From the NCBI GenBank assembly GCA_026770025.1, contig JAMXDE010000006.1, positions 1,798,001 through 1,862,000 of the forward strand: a stretch of DNA of 64,000 bases, written 5' to 3'. Shown here piece after piece: positions 53,040 through 64,000 of this stretch; within the stretch, counting starts at the first letter, position 1; each line of letters opens with the position of its first letter. The notes under the pieces are model-generated. The model was not told the DNA's origin and made no database searches. It was given only the letters and a program-made list of their open reading frames with translations. Made by a program: the position numbers and the translations under genes. Origin of the DNA: Craspedostauros australis. Taxonomy: Eukaryota; Bacillariophyta; Bacillariophyceae; Mastogloiales; Achnanthaceae.

Positions 53040-55723
53040 ATGGCTGGTGATGCGATGCGATGCGTTGCTGTCCTCGTATTTCTGGTGTGTGTTGCAACGC
53101 GCCTTTCAACTCAACTGCAGCCTCCATCAACACAGTACACACAATTGTGCAATCACTGTACTCTTCACCTTGCAAATATGCTGCGCGCTGGTGATTGTGT
53201 GAAGGTGGCCCCTCACACGGACTCAAATGACAGGATCCGTGACCTGGGCGTATTTCATGTTGAGTTTGCAATGAAACTGACTGCTGAAGGCGCTACGATC
53301 AAACGCGATGGGCCTCTTGCACCAGGAGAGGTGGCAATGGTCATGGTGACCCCAGTGATGAGGCAGAGCCGAATGTGCGTTGTTCGTGAGGATCTGTGCG
53401 CGCCACACGGCCTCGCTACCTTCGCACGGACTTGCACTGCTGGTGGCCTTGCTAAGCCTTCCCTCCTTTCTCCCCAGCATCACTCCGTCGCTGCTACACA
53501 TGTCAACAACAAGGCTAAGCCCCCCACACCATCCCCAACTACCACGGAATCGCAAGATGCCAACATCGCGGCTTTTCTCGAGCTGGCACGAGAGCACAGG
53601 ACAGCAGCCATCGCCTGTCTCACGAAGCAGATGGAGAAAGGCGCAACAACGAAAGGATGGATGCGAAAGGATAGAGGGCGTAGCAACACTAAGACCACCA
53701 ATAGAAAGAAACAACTTGGCAGAGATGAAAAGCAAACCTACATTGTTCTCTACTTCAATTTGGGTGCAATCCCAGCCAACACGAAATTGATCGCGCACGC
53801 TTGGGATGTTGACCGCACCACTGTTGCCCGGAATATCAAGAATTTCCAACAGAACAAGCTGGAACGGAAGAAGCGCAGCGACGCGGGCAGCACCATCTTC
53901 ACCTGCCCCAAGAAGCAACAGCAATACTTCACGCCGCGTGCCATCTTCGCAAAGCAAATGCGGCTTAAACATCCAAGACAACGGTTGACAACTGATGACA
54001 TCTCTGATGCCTTTGACCATGCTTCTCCTGAGGAGCTGGCATCCGCAAAATCCCTGTCTGATTCGTGGTTGGAGCGCGGTCCGTTCCTGCAATTTGAGCT
54101 CCAGGATGTGTTGCAACGATGCAATGGCGCAATCTTGTGGGACGATGTTGCACGCGAACTTATAGGAAGGGGCAGTGTCCAATGCGTTTGCGCAGAAACC
54201 ATTCGAACATACGTGATGGGATTGGAGGGCAGCGAATACCGTTCTACAACAATGCTCCCCAAGATCAAGGGCATCATCAAGGTGAAGCGCAACATCTGGG
54301 CCAAGGACTTCTGTGTGTTCTGGGAATCAGCTGAGCAGTTCCCGAATACGCAAGTTGTTGTTGTCCACATGGATGAGAAGTGGTTCTACTCTATTGTTGC
54401 TTGGCGCAACCTCAAACATGTGCCCCAAATGGGAGTTAAGCCTGTGAAGTATGCTGTGCACCACAAGTGCCACATTGACAAGACCATGGCAATTGCATCA
54501 ACAGCGTTCGCTCCAACAGACACCTGATTTGGGCAAGGAGGAAAGGCGTATAAGGTGAACTTCGAACGTGTTGGGCGCATGGTTCGAGCGCAGAAGACCA
54601 CATACAAGCGAACTTGGGTCTCGCCAACCAAGTACAAGCACCTTCCTGATGACAACAAAATCTCTCGCAAGAAGGGTGAACTGTACTTTCAACCACTGGA
54701 GATCACGGGCAGCAAGGAATCAGTTGGTGCGCCTGATAACCCAAGCCAAAATACAGCCTCAAGAAATTCTTCCGCGAAAAAGAAATCCCTGCACTGGTTT
54801 CGCTCGCCAACAAAATCAAGGCCGAAACGGGAAAGAACGTGGTGATTCGGTACCAGATGGATGGCGCAGGGCCACACAGAGACACGGAACTACTCAGGTT
54901 CATCAACGAGGAGTTCGACAGTTGCGGATGGCACCTACGATTCCAACCATCGAATTCTCCCATCACGAATGTGAAAGACGATGCGATATTCCCAGCGATG
55001 TCAAAACATGTGTCAGCACATCAAGGTAAGCACTATGGGAGTCGCATGTTCACCACTGATGCATTGTGGGGTGCTTGTGGAACCTGTTGGGAGCAATTTG
55101 GGCTGGACAAGCTGGCTCGCACGTATGTTCGCCGCCATCAGATCGCCTACGCAATTTGTGCTGCGGAAGGAGGTGACGAATTTGTGACGGAGCGCAAGGG
55201 CCTGAGCATGAACGTGCAAAAACAAACGTTCACTGAAACTGACGAGAATGGCAACAAGATCGGCGTTACCGTGTCTCACACGGACTTCGTGTTGGAGGAG
55301 GACGAGGCAACCAACGCGACCACCAAGAAGCCAACCGCAACAGGCAACAAAGGCAAATCAACTGGCTTCAAGTACACCAAGCCCAACATCAAAGGTATGT
55401 ACGATGATGCGCTCAAGGTGATGGCTGTCAGTGGACTGCAGTGCCTGAAAACGAACCTGCGAACAACCAGCAGCCTCATTCCGTTGCTGGAGAAGCAAAT
55501 CGTTGTGACCACCAGAGCCAATGAGGAGGCTGAGCAACAGAAGAAAGACGAGAAGAGAAAGAAGACGCCCAGCAAGAGCAAAGCCGATATCATTGAGCCT
55601 CACAACAACAACAGCAAGACTGAGGCAGCACCCACCATGAGCACATTCGAAGTGACCATGTTCGTTGGCAAGGCCGAGCATCACAGCAAAGCAGAGCAGG
55701 ACAGCAACACAGCAGAGATGTAG
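53040..55723 (+). pseudogene. M1 Tc1/mariner transposase, broken by one stop and one frameshift
   Basis: N-terminal helix-turn-helix-like IPANTKLIAHAWDVDRTTVA and a second DNA-binding-like segment are followed by the catalytic triad: HMDEKWFYS (first Asp, plus about 54370), YQMDGAGPHRD (second, plus about 54860) and NSPITNVKDDAIF (third, plus about 54970). DEKWF and DGAGPH with NSP..NV are marks of mariner-like transposases of the plant/protist type. The frame is interrupted by an in-frame TGA at 54525-54527 (APTDT*FGQGGKAY, probably from CGA) and shifts frame near 54745-54765. The C-terminus is Lys/Glu-rich. M1 is therefore no longer autonomous. Confidence 0.88.
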
Positions 55724-55957
55724 CTGCAAATCAAAGTAGTATTCTTCTATGTTTTAGACACACCTGTGATTGGAGTGTTTGTGTGCGCATCGTCTGCTTG
55801 ATGGCATGGAGGATTGTGATGTGATGTGTTGTGTTTGAGTTTTTTTGTGACGAGGACCGTTATTTTTGTGTCGCGGTTGGTGCGCGTCGCCACACGATCG
55901 GTATTAGAACGAAATCGAATATCCACAAGGATTTTTCGTCGCACAAAAGTCGAAAAG

Positions 55958-56012
55958 TTGCGTCAGGATGCAACAGTCTCAGAAAATCTCGATTTCTTGC
56001 GTCAGGACGCAA
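55958..56012. repeat. Left subterminal palindromes of P3 (two copies)
   Basis: TTGCGTCAGGATGCAA at 55958-55973 (one base off the consensus) and TTGCGTCAGGACGCAA at 55997-56012. Confidence 0.88.
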
Positions 56013-58299
56013 ACCGAGAATTAGCGTGGCAAATTAACACGACGAAAAAATTGCATCGACTAGTTGGACTGATGGCCTCAAAAATATCCTCCTCTTGTGT
56101 GGACTTCCTTCGTGTTATTTTCTGAGCTTTTTTCTCGTGTTGTTTTCGCGTAGTGTTCAGTGTTCTCTAGCTCAAGCACATACTCTAGAGGATGCTGCCA
56201 TTTGCAGTGATCATGAGGATGCCAACTCTAGTTGGTTGGTACCATATTAGTAATAGCACTACCACAACAGCATAAACATGGTGTTTTGTTTAGCTAGCCA
56301 GTGTCTTCATGTCTACTCGACTACGTGCATTTCTTCGTGTATCGATAGGACCTGCGGTCCTTTCCTTGCCTACTTCACATTGAGCAGTTCCTCTCCAGGC
56401 ATCTTCACATGGAATCAGTGTCTATTTCATTCATTGTGAGGTGAGATGTGCATCTTGGTTTGTGTTTGCATCTATTTTGCGTCCTGTTCCGTTGGGTCCA
56501 ACCTCATTGCATGATCCAATCGAATCAAGATCGCCATCCGTGTGCTTATCTTTCAAGCAAAGATTGCTTGCTGCATTGAGAAACATGAATGAGTTAGTAC
56601 TATCATGAATAAGAAGATGTACATATGTGATAGCAGGACAGCAATCGGATTCTCTCACATTCTGGCTGCACGCATGACCGCCGCGAATGCAGTTGCCTTC
56701 CCACACATTAGTTTCTGCCAACCAAAGGGATCTCACTTGACAACAGTACAGGTACATACTGGCAAACACCATCTGCTTCTATTGTTTGTATGCCTCATGT
56801 GGTCTCAGAATTGAACTCCGCACAGGAAGAACATCCATGCCTTTGTTGGTGCAAAATCTTGCGTGAGATTCTTTTTTGCAGCAGGGATGCGCCAAGTGTT
56901 GGAAGTCCAAACCCGGTAAGCACAAGCTTCAGGACAATTGACAGAGCATTACATTTTATTTGAAGCAATGTGGAATGAAAGAGAGCCTTGTACTTGCAAG
57001 AAAACCAAGATTGTTGATGATCAATGTGCAGAGGCAAATTGTCGTGCAGAAGGCACGAACTATGTGCCCCAAACAGCACCACAGATAACACAGAGCTGAT
57101 GGGTGAGTGGAAACACTCTTTTAACTGAGAAGGAGCGAAAATAGGCAGCAAAGCTGGCAAAGAGAATGGTAGTTTCACAACAGGAAGGAGGACGACGGAG
57201 CCGGATGCGAAATATCTGGCTCCTTTCCTCCTCTACGCAAGCTGGAGAGTATGAAAGAGGCAAAGAATGTGATTTACAACACATAGAATCACTAATGTAT
57301 GGATTGCAACATTGAGAAGGTTGTTTTGATACTATTGTTGCTGGAAGTGGAGCGCAGATAAGATGTGCATCCATCAGTACAAAACAACACGGTACCTTCC
57401 ACCTCACTCACTCGGCAAACCGATAGCACTAGTTGTAGAGTTTTTGCTGTTTTTCTGGCCAGAATGAGTCGTGTTTGGATGATCCCGGGAGTATCGGCAA
57501 TGCTCTCAACACTACAGTTTCTAAAACCAACGAGTGGCCAGTGGCGTGACTGGTCGCAACTCACAAAACTGAGCAACAGAGGTTTGCGTTGTTGTCGAAC
57601 ACCCATCATCATGTTATGGCATCACACCTGTCCCCTCTCCACCTCTATTTCCTTGGTGCTAATACTTTTTCTAATTCTACTAATAGGCTTCGTTTCCTTC
57701 TCCTCGTAGGCGTTGCTGCTGTGGGTCTGTGTGTTGCCCATTCTGTCATGAGGGTGTTGTAGGCAAAGATACGCTTCGATCTTGGTAATGCTCACCTGGT
57801 CCGTTCCTGCCACTGGTCACCTGCACGCACATGGTCCCAATTGACATTTGTCTGGGCCATGCATAGCATATCCGCTTCGCTTTGCTTTATAAAGTCCAGG
57901 ATAACTTTGTTCTTGAGTTGGCATGCAAGAAGTGGGAGTTAAGAGACATTCTGGAACACGATCCGTATTGATTCGGTGGATTTGTGTGCCATCACATCCC
58001 CACAAGCATAGTTTTTCCCACTAACTTTGGTGTGATCCTTGTCATGTCGTTAGAGTTCCGCAGCACTGACCTGTGCCAGGTCTGCTTCCGTCCTTGCCAT
58101 TCTGGGTATTTTAGGTGGTTGAGCTGCCTTGGCTGTGTGTGGGTTCGTGTTCCTCCTGAAGTTGTGGCTGTTCGCTGTTGGTGTTGCCATTTCTTCGGGC
58201 GAGCGGCGGTGCCTTGTCATACTGCCTACGCCCAGTGATTCACCTGCGTTTGGTGTCGGTTGCTGGCTCTGGATGGTGGGCCTACTTCTTTGGATAGCC

Positions 58300-58720
58300 C
58301 TCATGTGTTTGATGTTGTTGTTGTTGTTGTTGGTCTTGTTGCAGTAGATGTTGTGCTCTGCACTTTTGTACTTTCTTTACAAGCTGTTACAGGTGCTGCT
58401 GACGTCACTGTTGCTGGTTCTGTTGTTGCCATTGTGCTCTTTGCCGTTTCTCTTTGTTTCTTCATTGTTGTTGTTTATTCTGTTGGCTCTGTGGCTACTG
58501 TTGGTTGTGGTGATACTGTGTGTATTGTCGGGTCCTTTGCTGTGTTCCTGCCTGTTGAGATAGTTGTCGCTGCTGTTGTTGTCGCGTGCTCGACTGAGTT
58601 GTGTTTTGGTGTCTCTACTGTTGCTGTTCCTATTGTTGCCTGTTGATAGTGTTGGCTTGTTTTCTGCCGTTCTTGTTGGGGCTGCGCCTGTGGTTTCTTT
58701 GTCGCTGGATTTTTGCTGAG
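58300..58720 (+). repeat. TTG-rich low-complexity stretch in M2
   Basis: Dense TTGTTGTTGTTG and TGTTGCTG runs give long but meaningless hydrophobic reading frames on the plus strand. It lies 3' of the decayed M2 gene. Confidence 0.7.
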
Positions 58721-58761
58721 TCCCTTCCTTCCCACGTATTTACTAGTCACTCTTACTTTGT

Positions 58762-61176
58762 TTACTCTTGGCTTGCGTTCTGGGGGACGCTGCCTGTTGG
58801 GTTGTTGGTGTCCATGAGGTTGGACCCACCTGATTTGGCATCACTGCTGTTCTTGGCCACTAACTTGGATGCCTGCTTTTCATGCACTTCTTCGCTGCTA
58901 CCATCCTTGCTATCTTCTTCGCTGTCCTCCTCGCTGTCGTCACTGTTGTCATCACTCATGTCATCTCCTTCTGGAACGGTATTCTCTGGGGCAGACAAGT
59001 CGAAATCCGTTTTTGCTTCAGCGGCCGTCGCGAACCTACCTGGGTTGGCAGTCTTGTGGTGGGATGTACGCGTGATGGCTTGCGCGACGTGATCAGCTTG
59101 TTGGACCACTGATGCCATCGCAAATGTGCCTACGGTGTTGTTGTCCCTGTTTTTAGTGTGGGGGCTGCTTTCCATTTGCACTTCAAACTTCAACAGCAGG
59201 ACAGGTTTCATGTTCCCGTCCTTTTCCACGTATCCTTCCCACCCCACGTCCGCTGGGGTGAGCCCCACCATTTCCTCTGCATCGAGGTCGAGGAAGTTGC
59301 CACCAGCTTGAACCAGCTGCCCCATCTCCCATTTCCTCCTTGCTCCGAATGAGGCCTGTCTCCCAGTCTACTTCATAATACTGGTTCTGTGCCCACGGCT
59401 CTCGTGTGAACCACCCTTGACAATTTTGGTCAAGCTTCTTGCTGCAAAAGAAGGTGAGCTTCGAAATGAGTTCCAGCGCTTAGATTCTCCGTTTGGGATG
59501 GAATACGAAGACAGCTCTGTTGCGGTCCATCCTGCCTGTGTCAGTCGACATGAAGAGAGCGAAGTCTGGGTTCCTGGACGATCTGAGGTTCATGATCACC
59601 TCCCTCAGGGTCAGATTCCAAATAGGCAACTCCACATCGAGCTGTCCAATCAAGTACACTCCTTGGGTTTTCATAGTCTTCTTGAATTGAACCTGGTGGG
59701 CTACCATGGAGCTCAGACTAGCAAGTTCTCCAGGGGGTGGTGGAATCTTTGGTCCAGCGTGTCAGGCATGAACCGCATCTGCTTGTCAAGCAACCGGACC
59801 TTGTCGGCACAGTTGTTGAAGAGTTCTTTCCTGTCTGTTCGGCATTGGAACGAGCGCGACTCTCTGCACATGACGTGTGTCGCTCTCGGTCTGTTGCGGT
59901 AGTCTTTGCCTTCTACCTGGTGTTGCCCTTGCTTTCTCACAAGGTGAATCTCCTGGATCCTCAACTGGACTGTGAACTTGTTTTGGACTTGTTCGCTCAT
60001 GTTGATTGCCTTCGTCAGATCATCAGTGTTGGTAGTGCTGTGGCTCCCAAACAACCAGCTGGCTGCAGCGATGCTGTGCTCCTGGATACCTGACTTGCGA
60101 AAATGAATGGCTGCCATGCTCAGGGTACTGTCATTGTCAAATGCTTCAATCTCCTGCTTATGAGCAACCCTCAGTCTGCTGTACATCATCGATCCCGTCT
60201 TTGCATAGAGACTCTCCACAATTTGTTTCAAGGTCTCCCTCGTGGACCATGGTACATCAGCGGAGGTCCATGGACGCATTGTGTTGTTCTTATGCCACGC
60301 CATGATCTGCGCCTTCGAGTCCGCCCTGAAAATGAATGCACGAAGGGCGTTCATACTGGCGATACCCTGCACCAGCGGGGAGTCATGGCCTTCACGCGTC
60401 ATGGGGAGTTGGACGTCAAAGAACATCTTGTGGTACTTGCTGATCACATCATCCACACTGTGGAGGTCCTGCGGTTTTGGCTGCTTGTGCAGAAACGTCA
60501 CAACCTTGTGTCTTAGTTTTTACTGTTTCTTGTTTTGCCACCAGGTTGGGGGATTTTGCCTGTTCTTCTTTTTCGTTGTCCAGAGGCATGCCTTTGACCA
60601 TCATGAGTGCCATCCTCACACCAATCCATGCTGCTGTCTTGTGTGTTGCCTTGATCTGCTTGGACTTCCACAGCCCTCCAGAGAATTTGTTGGAGGTGGC
60701 AACCAGTCTGACCATCAGCTTGACCATGTGCAGGTTCATGTCTGTGGACATCTTGTTGAAGTACGCATCGTGAAACATGCCTGTCCAGTCATCAAGAGAG
60801 GCACCCTCTTTCAGGGCCTTGTCCAGGTCCTTCACAAATGCCAGCACTTCATCCATAGCGCCTTCTTCCCCCATCATGTGCACGAAGGGTTCAGACCCTC
60901 TGATCAGCAGGTTGCGTTCCTGGAGGATGTCACCCCATTTTCGCTCCAGCTGGTGGCTCCAAATCCAACAGTTCTCATTCTCTGTGGGACAAGTTGACAC
61001 TGTCTTTTTGCTGGTGAGCTCCTGGCCTGTTGCTTTCCTCCTCAACCACCTCCTCGTCCGCTGTCACCACCAGTGTGACACCCTCCTCTTCCTGTACCCG
61101 CACGGGGTGTTGTCTGTTTCTTTTGGGTCCTCTGAGAGCCTCTCCCAGAGTCGTTTGTAGCATCGTTGCATGCCAT
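58762..61176 (-). pseudogene. Decayed gene of unknown function carried by M2
   Basis: Consecutive minus-strand frames from an ATG at 61176 or 61163 to 58762 look like one protein with several frame breaks. They contain WSHQLERKWGDILQERNLLI, the stretch SKQIKATHKTAAWIGVRMAL, a central block with HSIAAASWLFGSH and LLDKQMRFMPDTLDQRFHH, then WNLTLREVIMNLRS and a C-terminal acidic Ser/Asp/Glu tail. I do not recognise the family: no DDE, RT, helicase or nuclease motif is evident. It occupies the place of the transposase in M1, but the products are not alike. It may be a captured gene or a second transposon protein. Confidence 0.55.
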
Positions 61177-61369
61177 GGTGAAATATGTTTTCTAGTGCAG
61201 TTTCTACTTGTTCTACGCAAATTTTACTGGTCCTACGTACGTCTTCAACTGTGAGAGGGTCACGGGACTGTGGTTAGAATGCACTATTTTTCCGAGTGTT
61301 TCCCATGTCTTGGCTTTCACAGAAACCAACAGTGGACTCACCAGACTCAGGATTTGTGGCAAAGGTTTG

Positions 61370-62683
61370 GAGGCATTCGTTGGAATTCTGTTTTAATTTC
61401 CCACACCCCAACAGCAAGAAAAGACCGTCACCAAGAAACCAAACACAACAACACGACAATGGGAAACAAAACAACACTCTGTGAGAACCGCCAAAAGACA
61501 TGGACGGCACTGCATCAACCACCAGTCCAATACCAAATCCAAGCACATCAACGGAACCGCCATGGACAGCTTGGTGGATGGGCAAGAGGGCGCTGTCAGA
61601 GCGGTTCATTTGAATCAGCGATAGCGAAACGAGCAAAACGCGCAAAAGAGCGTCAACCATGCACGTTGGGTACGGGATGTGTGTAGACGATACAAGCCAT
61701 TTCGACAAACATGGATGGGCAAGACGCATCAAAGGTATCAAGATGAAGGGCTCTACGAAGTTTGAGGCTGAAAGGATGCCTGGAAGGTGTCAAGAGAAGG
61801 AACAAGTGGAGTGCAAGAGTTTTTTGGGTGGTGGCAAAGTACCCATCACGTGGCTTTGCTGGTGTGGTGGCGCATGTGAACATCCACCACACCGCCAACC
61901 CACCCATACAAGATGTGTTAATCATCAAGTCAGGAATGGGGTTGGAGAAGTGGGGATCGATTACATTGAGTGGAAGAGGTTGAAACCAACCAAATGCTGC
62001 AGTCGCATTTTTTCGACACGAAGAAAACTGACAATGGCATCAGCGTCCGGATGGATACAAAATTGGAGATCCATCTTGAGGCGTTTTGGGATGCATCAAC
62101 GTGTCCCCAGTGAATCAGGGATCGAGGTGTGCTGCGTGGGGGGAACAGAGATGGATGTGAGAGGGAGATATGATCAGATGAAGCAGCTGGCTTCGGACTG
62201 TCCTTCATTTTCAAAAATGTTGGATTTCAGGTATGGGCTGCCAACGTGTGTTGAAGGGAGATCTGACGGTGCATGCTTGGCAGGGATGGATACATATGGG
62301 GTATATGGAGACAATGAGATGCGCAGGTGGTCGAAACGAGACGGTTCTGGGCATCATCTTGGATGGCAAAGTGATGGCACCATGGTGCCATCCAGAGTTT
62401 TGTGGCACGCACAATCACACGTTATCAACAAAAATGCTGTTAAATTTGAAGTTAATTTTAATTCAAGTTCAATATTCCTATACATCGCAAGTTATTTTTT
62501 CACATGGTACATTTATTTTTAATTGTGAATGATGTGGTGTTGCGATATAGCATCATAAGCACTTTTTGGGATGGATTGCATTTTTGCTCTAGACTGGACT
62601 ACGCAACACGACTAATCCCACGTTGGAGGGCAAAAAACTCTACAACTAGTGCTATCGCTTTGCCGAGTGAGTGAGGTGGAAGG
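61370..62683 (-). repeat. M2 right arm, homologous to the M1 left arm
   Basis: Inverted match to 51456-52770, roughly three-quarters identical by eye. It lies upstream of the decayed M2 gene, just as the M1 arm lies upstream of the M1 transposase, so it probably carries the family's promoter region. Confidence 0.78.
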
Positions 62684-62810
62684 TAAAACACACAGTAATT
62701 GTTCAAAAGCACAGGCGACAAATGACGATATTGGACGATTTTTGGAGCGAGGGTTCGAGTGAGTCATACAATTTTGCGCTCCGTGTTAAATCTCCACGAT
62801 AAAATCAATT

Positions 62811-62883
62811 TTGCGTCCTGACGCAAACTTATTTCGGGGTTGCGTCAGGACGCAAGAAAAGCCGTTTTTGCGTCCTGACGCAA
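62811..62883. repeat. Right subterminal palindromes of P3 (three copies)
   Basis: TTGCGTCCTGACGCAA at 62811-62826, TTGCGTCAGGACGCAA at 62840-62855 and TTGCGTCCTGACGCAA at 62868-62883. The centres read CT, AG, CT, the same order as at the right end of P2. Confidence 0.9.
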
Positions 62884-63516
62884 GGGTTTTGTCCTTGTGG
62901 ATATGGGTAGGGTACCGCACCGAAAACGCAGAGTGATCAATTCATAGTTATTGGTGAGGATGATTGTTTGTTATTGAGTTATTCGTATGAGTAGGTGAAG
63001 ACTGTTGAGCTCCAAAGATTGAGATCTTGGAACTGTGAGCATGAGAGGCAACTTGCAGGTCTCATGCGATTGCAGATGGAATATAACACAGAGACAACAC
63101 GACAAATGTGCATGCTACTGCGTGGGTTCAGATTTGCAAAGTCAGAAAAACAAACACCGCGATACGCCGTGTTGTAGTGTGCAACTCGTCACGATGTTGC
63201 GAGTAGAACGATCACACGATTGATCATATTCACTCGAGAAGGTTGGGGACGGTTCCGTATTTATTGGACCCAAGACCGAAGTCTGTCCTGATTGGGCAGA
63301 GTGGTTCATCTTGGCAAGAAATTCATTTCCGCGACATGTTGGAACTGGGATTGACGGGAAAACGGTTCTTGCGACGCGAAATGCGAAACAAAATTGACAC
63401 AACGGAATTTTGACCAGAATTTCCGTTTGGAACGGAAAAGGTAAGAAAAGTGAAGATTTCTGATTGGTCGACGGGTGTCGCTATTGTTAGGAATATAGCG
63501 TTGCGCTAATAATCGG

Positions 63517-63856
63517 TGTGTTGTGTCGCGAAGCCGTCACGTTGTGTTGTGGCACGGTCCGCGTGTGTTGCGGCGCGATTGGTGTGTGCTGCACAGCCAT
63601 CACATTGTGCCGCGGAGCAAGGGCCACGTGCTGCGAGACGCACTCACATCTTGTGTTGTGAGTGGTTTCGCATGACGTCGAGTCCGTCCTGTGACGTAGA
63701 AGACGGATCAGGGAGGAACAACACGAAATAGCTCTAAATGTACAATCACCGTTGCTCCCAAAAGCAAGCAAACCAGTGGCAACAAGGGGCCAGAAGGGGC
63801 CAAAAACTCTACAACTAGCGTTATCGTTTGGGGTATTTTACATTCTCTGCAGCTAG
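63517..63856 (+). repeat. M1 right arm, distal piece
   Basis: A GTGTTG/GTGCTGC-rich stretch without a gene, ending in the M1 terminal repeat (AAAACTCTACAACTAGCG, then TACATTCTCTGCAG). The proximal piece of the arm is 55724-55896. Confidence 0.75.
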
Positions 63857-64000
63857 TATGCAACCGTTGTGCAGGGACGATGCGTTTTGTGGATGACCGA
63901 TATGTCCCTTTTGTGATAACACTTATGGAGGATCACCTTGCGGAACATGTGACAGAATTAGAGTCCATTCTTAATGCTGCACCGGGGTTCAACAACAAAA
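63857..64000 (+). pseudogene. X2 transposase-like gene, last visible segment
   Basis: Homologous to X1 33400-33543: CNRCAGTMRFVDDRYVPFV, then the MEDHLAEH-like and LNAAPGFNN stretches. It resumes directly after the M1 right TA and continues beyond the window. Confidence 0.92.

Larger units (their letters stand above)
57395..62683 (-). mobile_element. M2: second Tc1/mariner-type element, 5.3 kb, nested in P3
   Basis: About 50-bp inverted repeats start CCTTCCACCTCACTCACT at 57395 and at 62683 (inverted), followed by the CGATAGCACTAGTTGTAGAG block shared with M1, and TA flanks both sides (57393-57394 and 62684-62685). Its right arm is homologous to M1's left arm, so M2 lies inverted relative to M1. 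No Tc1/mariner transposase is present; instead a decayed gene of unknown function lies on the minus strand. Confidence 0.85.
55919..62904. mobile_element. P3: non-autonomous relative of P2, about 1.7 kb plus nested M2
   Basis: Ends ATATCCACAAGGATTTTT (55919-55936) and TTTTGTCCTTGTGGATAT (62887-62904). The same 16-bp palindromes as in P2 lie inside the ends, again two left and three right. No transposase is seen in 55919-57394 or 62684-62904, so it would depend on a P2-type transposase. Flanks are the two pieces of a solo LTR. About 1.3 kb of its left interior (56050-57390) holds no recognisable gene. Confidence 0.85.
55902..63511 (-). repeat. Solo LTR of the LTR1 copia family, split by P3
   Basis: An inverted LTR1 copy: the end piece 55902-55918 and the main piece 62905-63511 together make about 620 bp, matching 267-897. 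ATCGG flanks both sides (55897-55901 and 63512-63516), the 5-bp target duplication of a copia. No internal copia sequence is between the pieces, only element P3, so this is a solo LTR left by LTR-LTR recombination and later hit by P3. It lies in the right arm of M1. Confidence 0.85.
51456..63856 (+). mobile_element. M1: Tc1/mariner DNA transposon, 12.4 kb including nested insertions
   Basis: The ends are inverted repeats sharing CTGCAGAGAATGTAAAAT, then a CAA.CGATAACxCTAGTTGT block. Each side is flanked by TA (51454-51455 and 63857-63858), and the flanking X2 sequence (ACTGGAGTA...TGCAACC) matches the uninterrupted X1 sequence at 33393-33410. The gene at 53040-55723 encodes a Tc1/mariner transposase. 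The right arm is split by a solo copia LTR and its nested contents, so the element's own length is about 4.8 kb. Confidence 0.88.
37494..64000 (+). mobile_element. X2: second copy of the X transposon, heavily interrupted, runs off the right edge
   Basis: The left end starts GACCCATGCGCGTGAG after TTAA (37490-37493) and follows the X1 terminal repeat to about 37652. X-type sequence then appears in blocks 37494-37740, 38624-40190, 42220-42904, 51418-51455 and 63857-64000, separated by an unclassified insert, an LTR3 insert, a copia and a Tc1/mariner element. Each block resumes exactly where the previous one stopped when compared with X1. The right end lies outside the window. Confidence 0.9.

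Noticed and set aside
58260-58646. Plus-strand hydrophobic frame resembling a membrane protein
   Set aside because: It is produced by TTG repeats and has no other support.
51456-62683. Single element with 1.3-kb inverted terminal repeats
   Set aside because: The inner partner has its own TA duplications and a left end at 57395, so these are two related elements in opposite orientation.
1-64000. tRNA, rRNA or other structural RNA genes
   Set aside because: No cloverleaf, rRNA core or comparable conserved motif was noticed on either strand, though no covariance search could be run.

Overview
The window is nuclear DNA of a eukaryote that is almost wholly transposable elements. Copia-dominated content, PiggyBac-type elements, short introns near 100-140 bp and one intronless METTL24-like methyltransferase gene suggest a stramenopile alga, most likely a diatom. 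That is an inference; no rRNA, tRNA or other marker is present. Only one convincing host gene was found (36204-37370, +). All identities and homologies below were judged by eye.

Left part (1-21715): nested Ty1/copia LTR retrotransposons. An older plus-strand copia (pieces at 1-266 and 19426-21715) is split by a second copia family (LTR at 267-897, gag to 3241), by the end of a third LTR family (19141-19425), and by a cluster of three copies of one family: C (+, 3242-4566), A (-, 4567-12493, looks whole, 2080-aa gag-pol) and B (-, 12494-19140, lacks its 3' end).

Middle (21900-35446): a PiggyBac element (21900-30438, intact 832-aa transposase) is split in its left arm by a second DNA transposon, here called P2 (21986-27456). 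P2 has subterminal 16-bp palindromes. Its three-exon gene is predicted to encode a divergent PiggyBac-like transposase with a PD-(D/E)XK nuclease-like motif. Next comes element X1 (30893-35446): 158-bp terminal inverted repeats, ATAA target duplication and a large DDE-like transposase gene with one in-frame TGA.

Host island (35447-37493): a 107-bp tandem duplication followed by the methyltransferase gene.

Right part (37494-64000): a second X copy (X2) runs off the window. It contains an unclassified 0.88-kb insert, a 2.0-kb solo LTR-like insert, a copia with two LTRs that look identical (42905-51417, 1819-aa gag-pol, looks whole), and a Tc1/mariner element M1 (51456-63856). M1 holds a solo copia LTR, which holds P3 (a non-autonomous relative of P2), which holds a second Tc1/mariner-type element M2. 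M2 carries a decayed gene that is not a recognisable transposase. The order is X2 > M1 > solo LTR > P3 > M2, five levels, supported by target duplications at most junctions.
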